Shown: piece by piece, positions 6,332 to 6,446 of the stretch
Numbering within the stretch: the stretch's first letter is position 1
How the letters are laid out: each line of letters opens with the position of its first letter
NCBI GenBank assembly: GCA_964505555.1
Contig: CAZDIO010000098.1
Location: forward strand, 1-6,446
DNA: 6,446 nt
Direction of reading: 5' to 3'
Origin: CAZDIO01 sp964505555
GTDB taxonomy: Bacteria; Bdellovibrionota_C; UBA2361; SZUA-149; CAZDIO01
Position numbers and translations under genes: made by a program
Notes under the pieces: model-generated
What the model was told of the DNA's origin: nothing
What the model saw: only the letters and a program-made list of their open reading frames with translations
Databases searched by the model: none

Positions 6332-6346
6332 AAGACTAAGAGTCTT
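6332..6346. other. Short perfect hairpin
   Basis: AAGACT (6332-6337) and AGTCTT (6341-6346) form a 6-bp stem with a 3-base loop. It lies between the yggX 3' hairpin and the terminator at 6360-6419. Its role is unknown. Confidence 0.35.
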
Positions 6347-6359
6347 TAACAGAATGATG

Positions 6360-6419
6360 CTCCCTACCTGTCGTGGGGGGCGGGAAGACGAAATATAGAA
6401 CCACGGAGTTTGTTTTTTT
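6360..6419 (+). terminator. Likely intrinsic terminator, + strand
   Basis: CGTGG (6372-6376) pairs with CCACG (6401-6405), and the stem continues as CTC (6360-6362) with GAG (6406-6408) after a 9-base bulge. TTTGTTTTTTT (6409-6419) follows at once. This would end the yggX transcript or a small RNA starting after yggX. A competing stem TCCC (6361-6364) with GGGA (6382-6385) is possible within the same segment. Confidence 0.5.
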
Positions 6420-6446
6420 ATTTGTTTTCGTAGCGAGCCACCACCA
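6418..6446 (-). CDS. Possible 3' end of a minus-strand gene (window edge)
   Basis: Read on the minus strand from the right edge, one frame gives VVARYENK followed by TAA (6418-6420). The ending is protein-like and a convergent gene here would fit the terminator-bearing interval, but eight codons are too few to identify anything. Another frame on the same strand stays open longer (to a TGA at 6290-6292), so the reading frame is not settled. Confidence 0.2.

Noticed and set aside
6365..6374. CCTGTCGT shared with the left-edge repeat (minus strand)
   Set aside because: Only eight bases match and the rest of the repeat is absent, so chance is likely.
6425..6446. CCACCA at the right edge as the 3' end of a tRNA or tmRNA
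   Set aside because: No acceptor, T-arm or anticodon structure precedes it; the upstream bases are an AT-rich T-tract.

Overview
The window looks like chromosomal DNA of a flagellated, probably Gram-negative bacterium of moderate to low GC. It holds a minimal flagellin, a YggX-type protein (best known from Proteobacteria), and a large exported protein with DUF11 and thrombospondin type 3 (TSP3) repeats. I cannot place it further; an uncultured deltaproteobacterial or similar lineage is a guess. Four genes are certain. A fifth, small and apparently frameshifted ORF and a gene tail at the right edge are only possible.

Layout. Positions 1-334 are upstream DNA: an interspersed palindromic repeat at the left edge, a possible frameshifted small ORF on the minus strand (70-241), and a good -24/-12 (sigma-54 type) promoter match at 235-251. 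Positions 335-3958 (+) encode a 1207-residue secreted multidomain protein: signal peptide, propeller-like region, DUF11 domain, about 360 residues of TSP3-type calcium-binding repeats with exact 86-residue super-periodicity, then four related beta-rich modules. Positions 3973-4791 (-) encode a 272-residue flagellin that converges on this gene with a 14-base gap. Positions 4792-4963 hold the flagellin leader: a candidate sigma-28 promoter, a strong hairpin, and two ACGGA motifs suggestive of CsrA control. Positions 4964-5794 (-) encode an arginase/agmatinase-family ureohydrolase. The divergent interval 5795-5975 carries a promoter for each direction. Positions 5976-6266 (+) encode YggX, followed by hairpins and a likely intrinsic terminator near 6360-6419.

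The genes do not form an obvious single pathway. The flagellin and the surface protein are both extracellular, and both may use alternative sigma factors (sigma-28 and sigma-54), which would fit coordinated expression with motility; this is inference. The ureohydrolase and YggX are housekeeping-type genes, each with its own promoter. I found no defence system, integrase, transposase, CRISPR array, tRNA or rRNA. The most unusual items are the repeat architecture of the large protein, the regulatory-looking flagellin leader, and active-site substitutions in the ureohydrolase.
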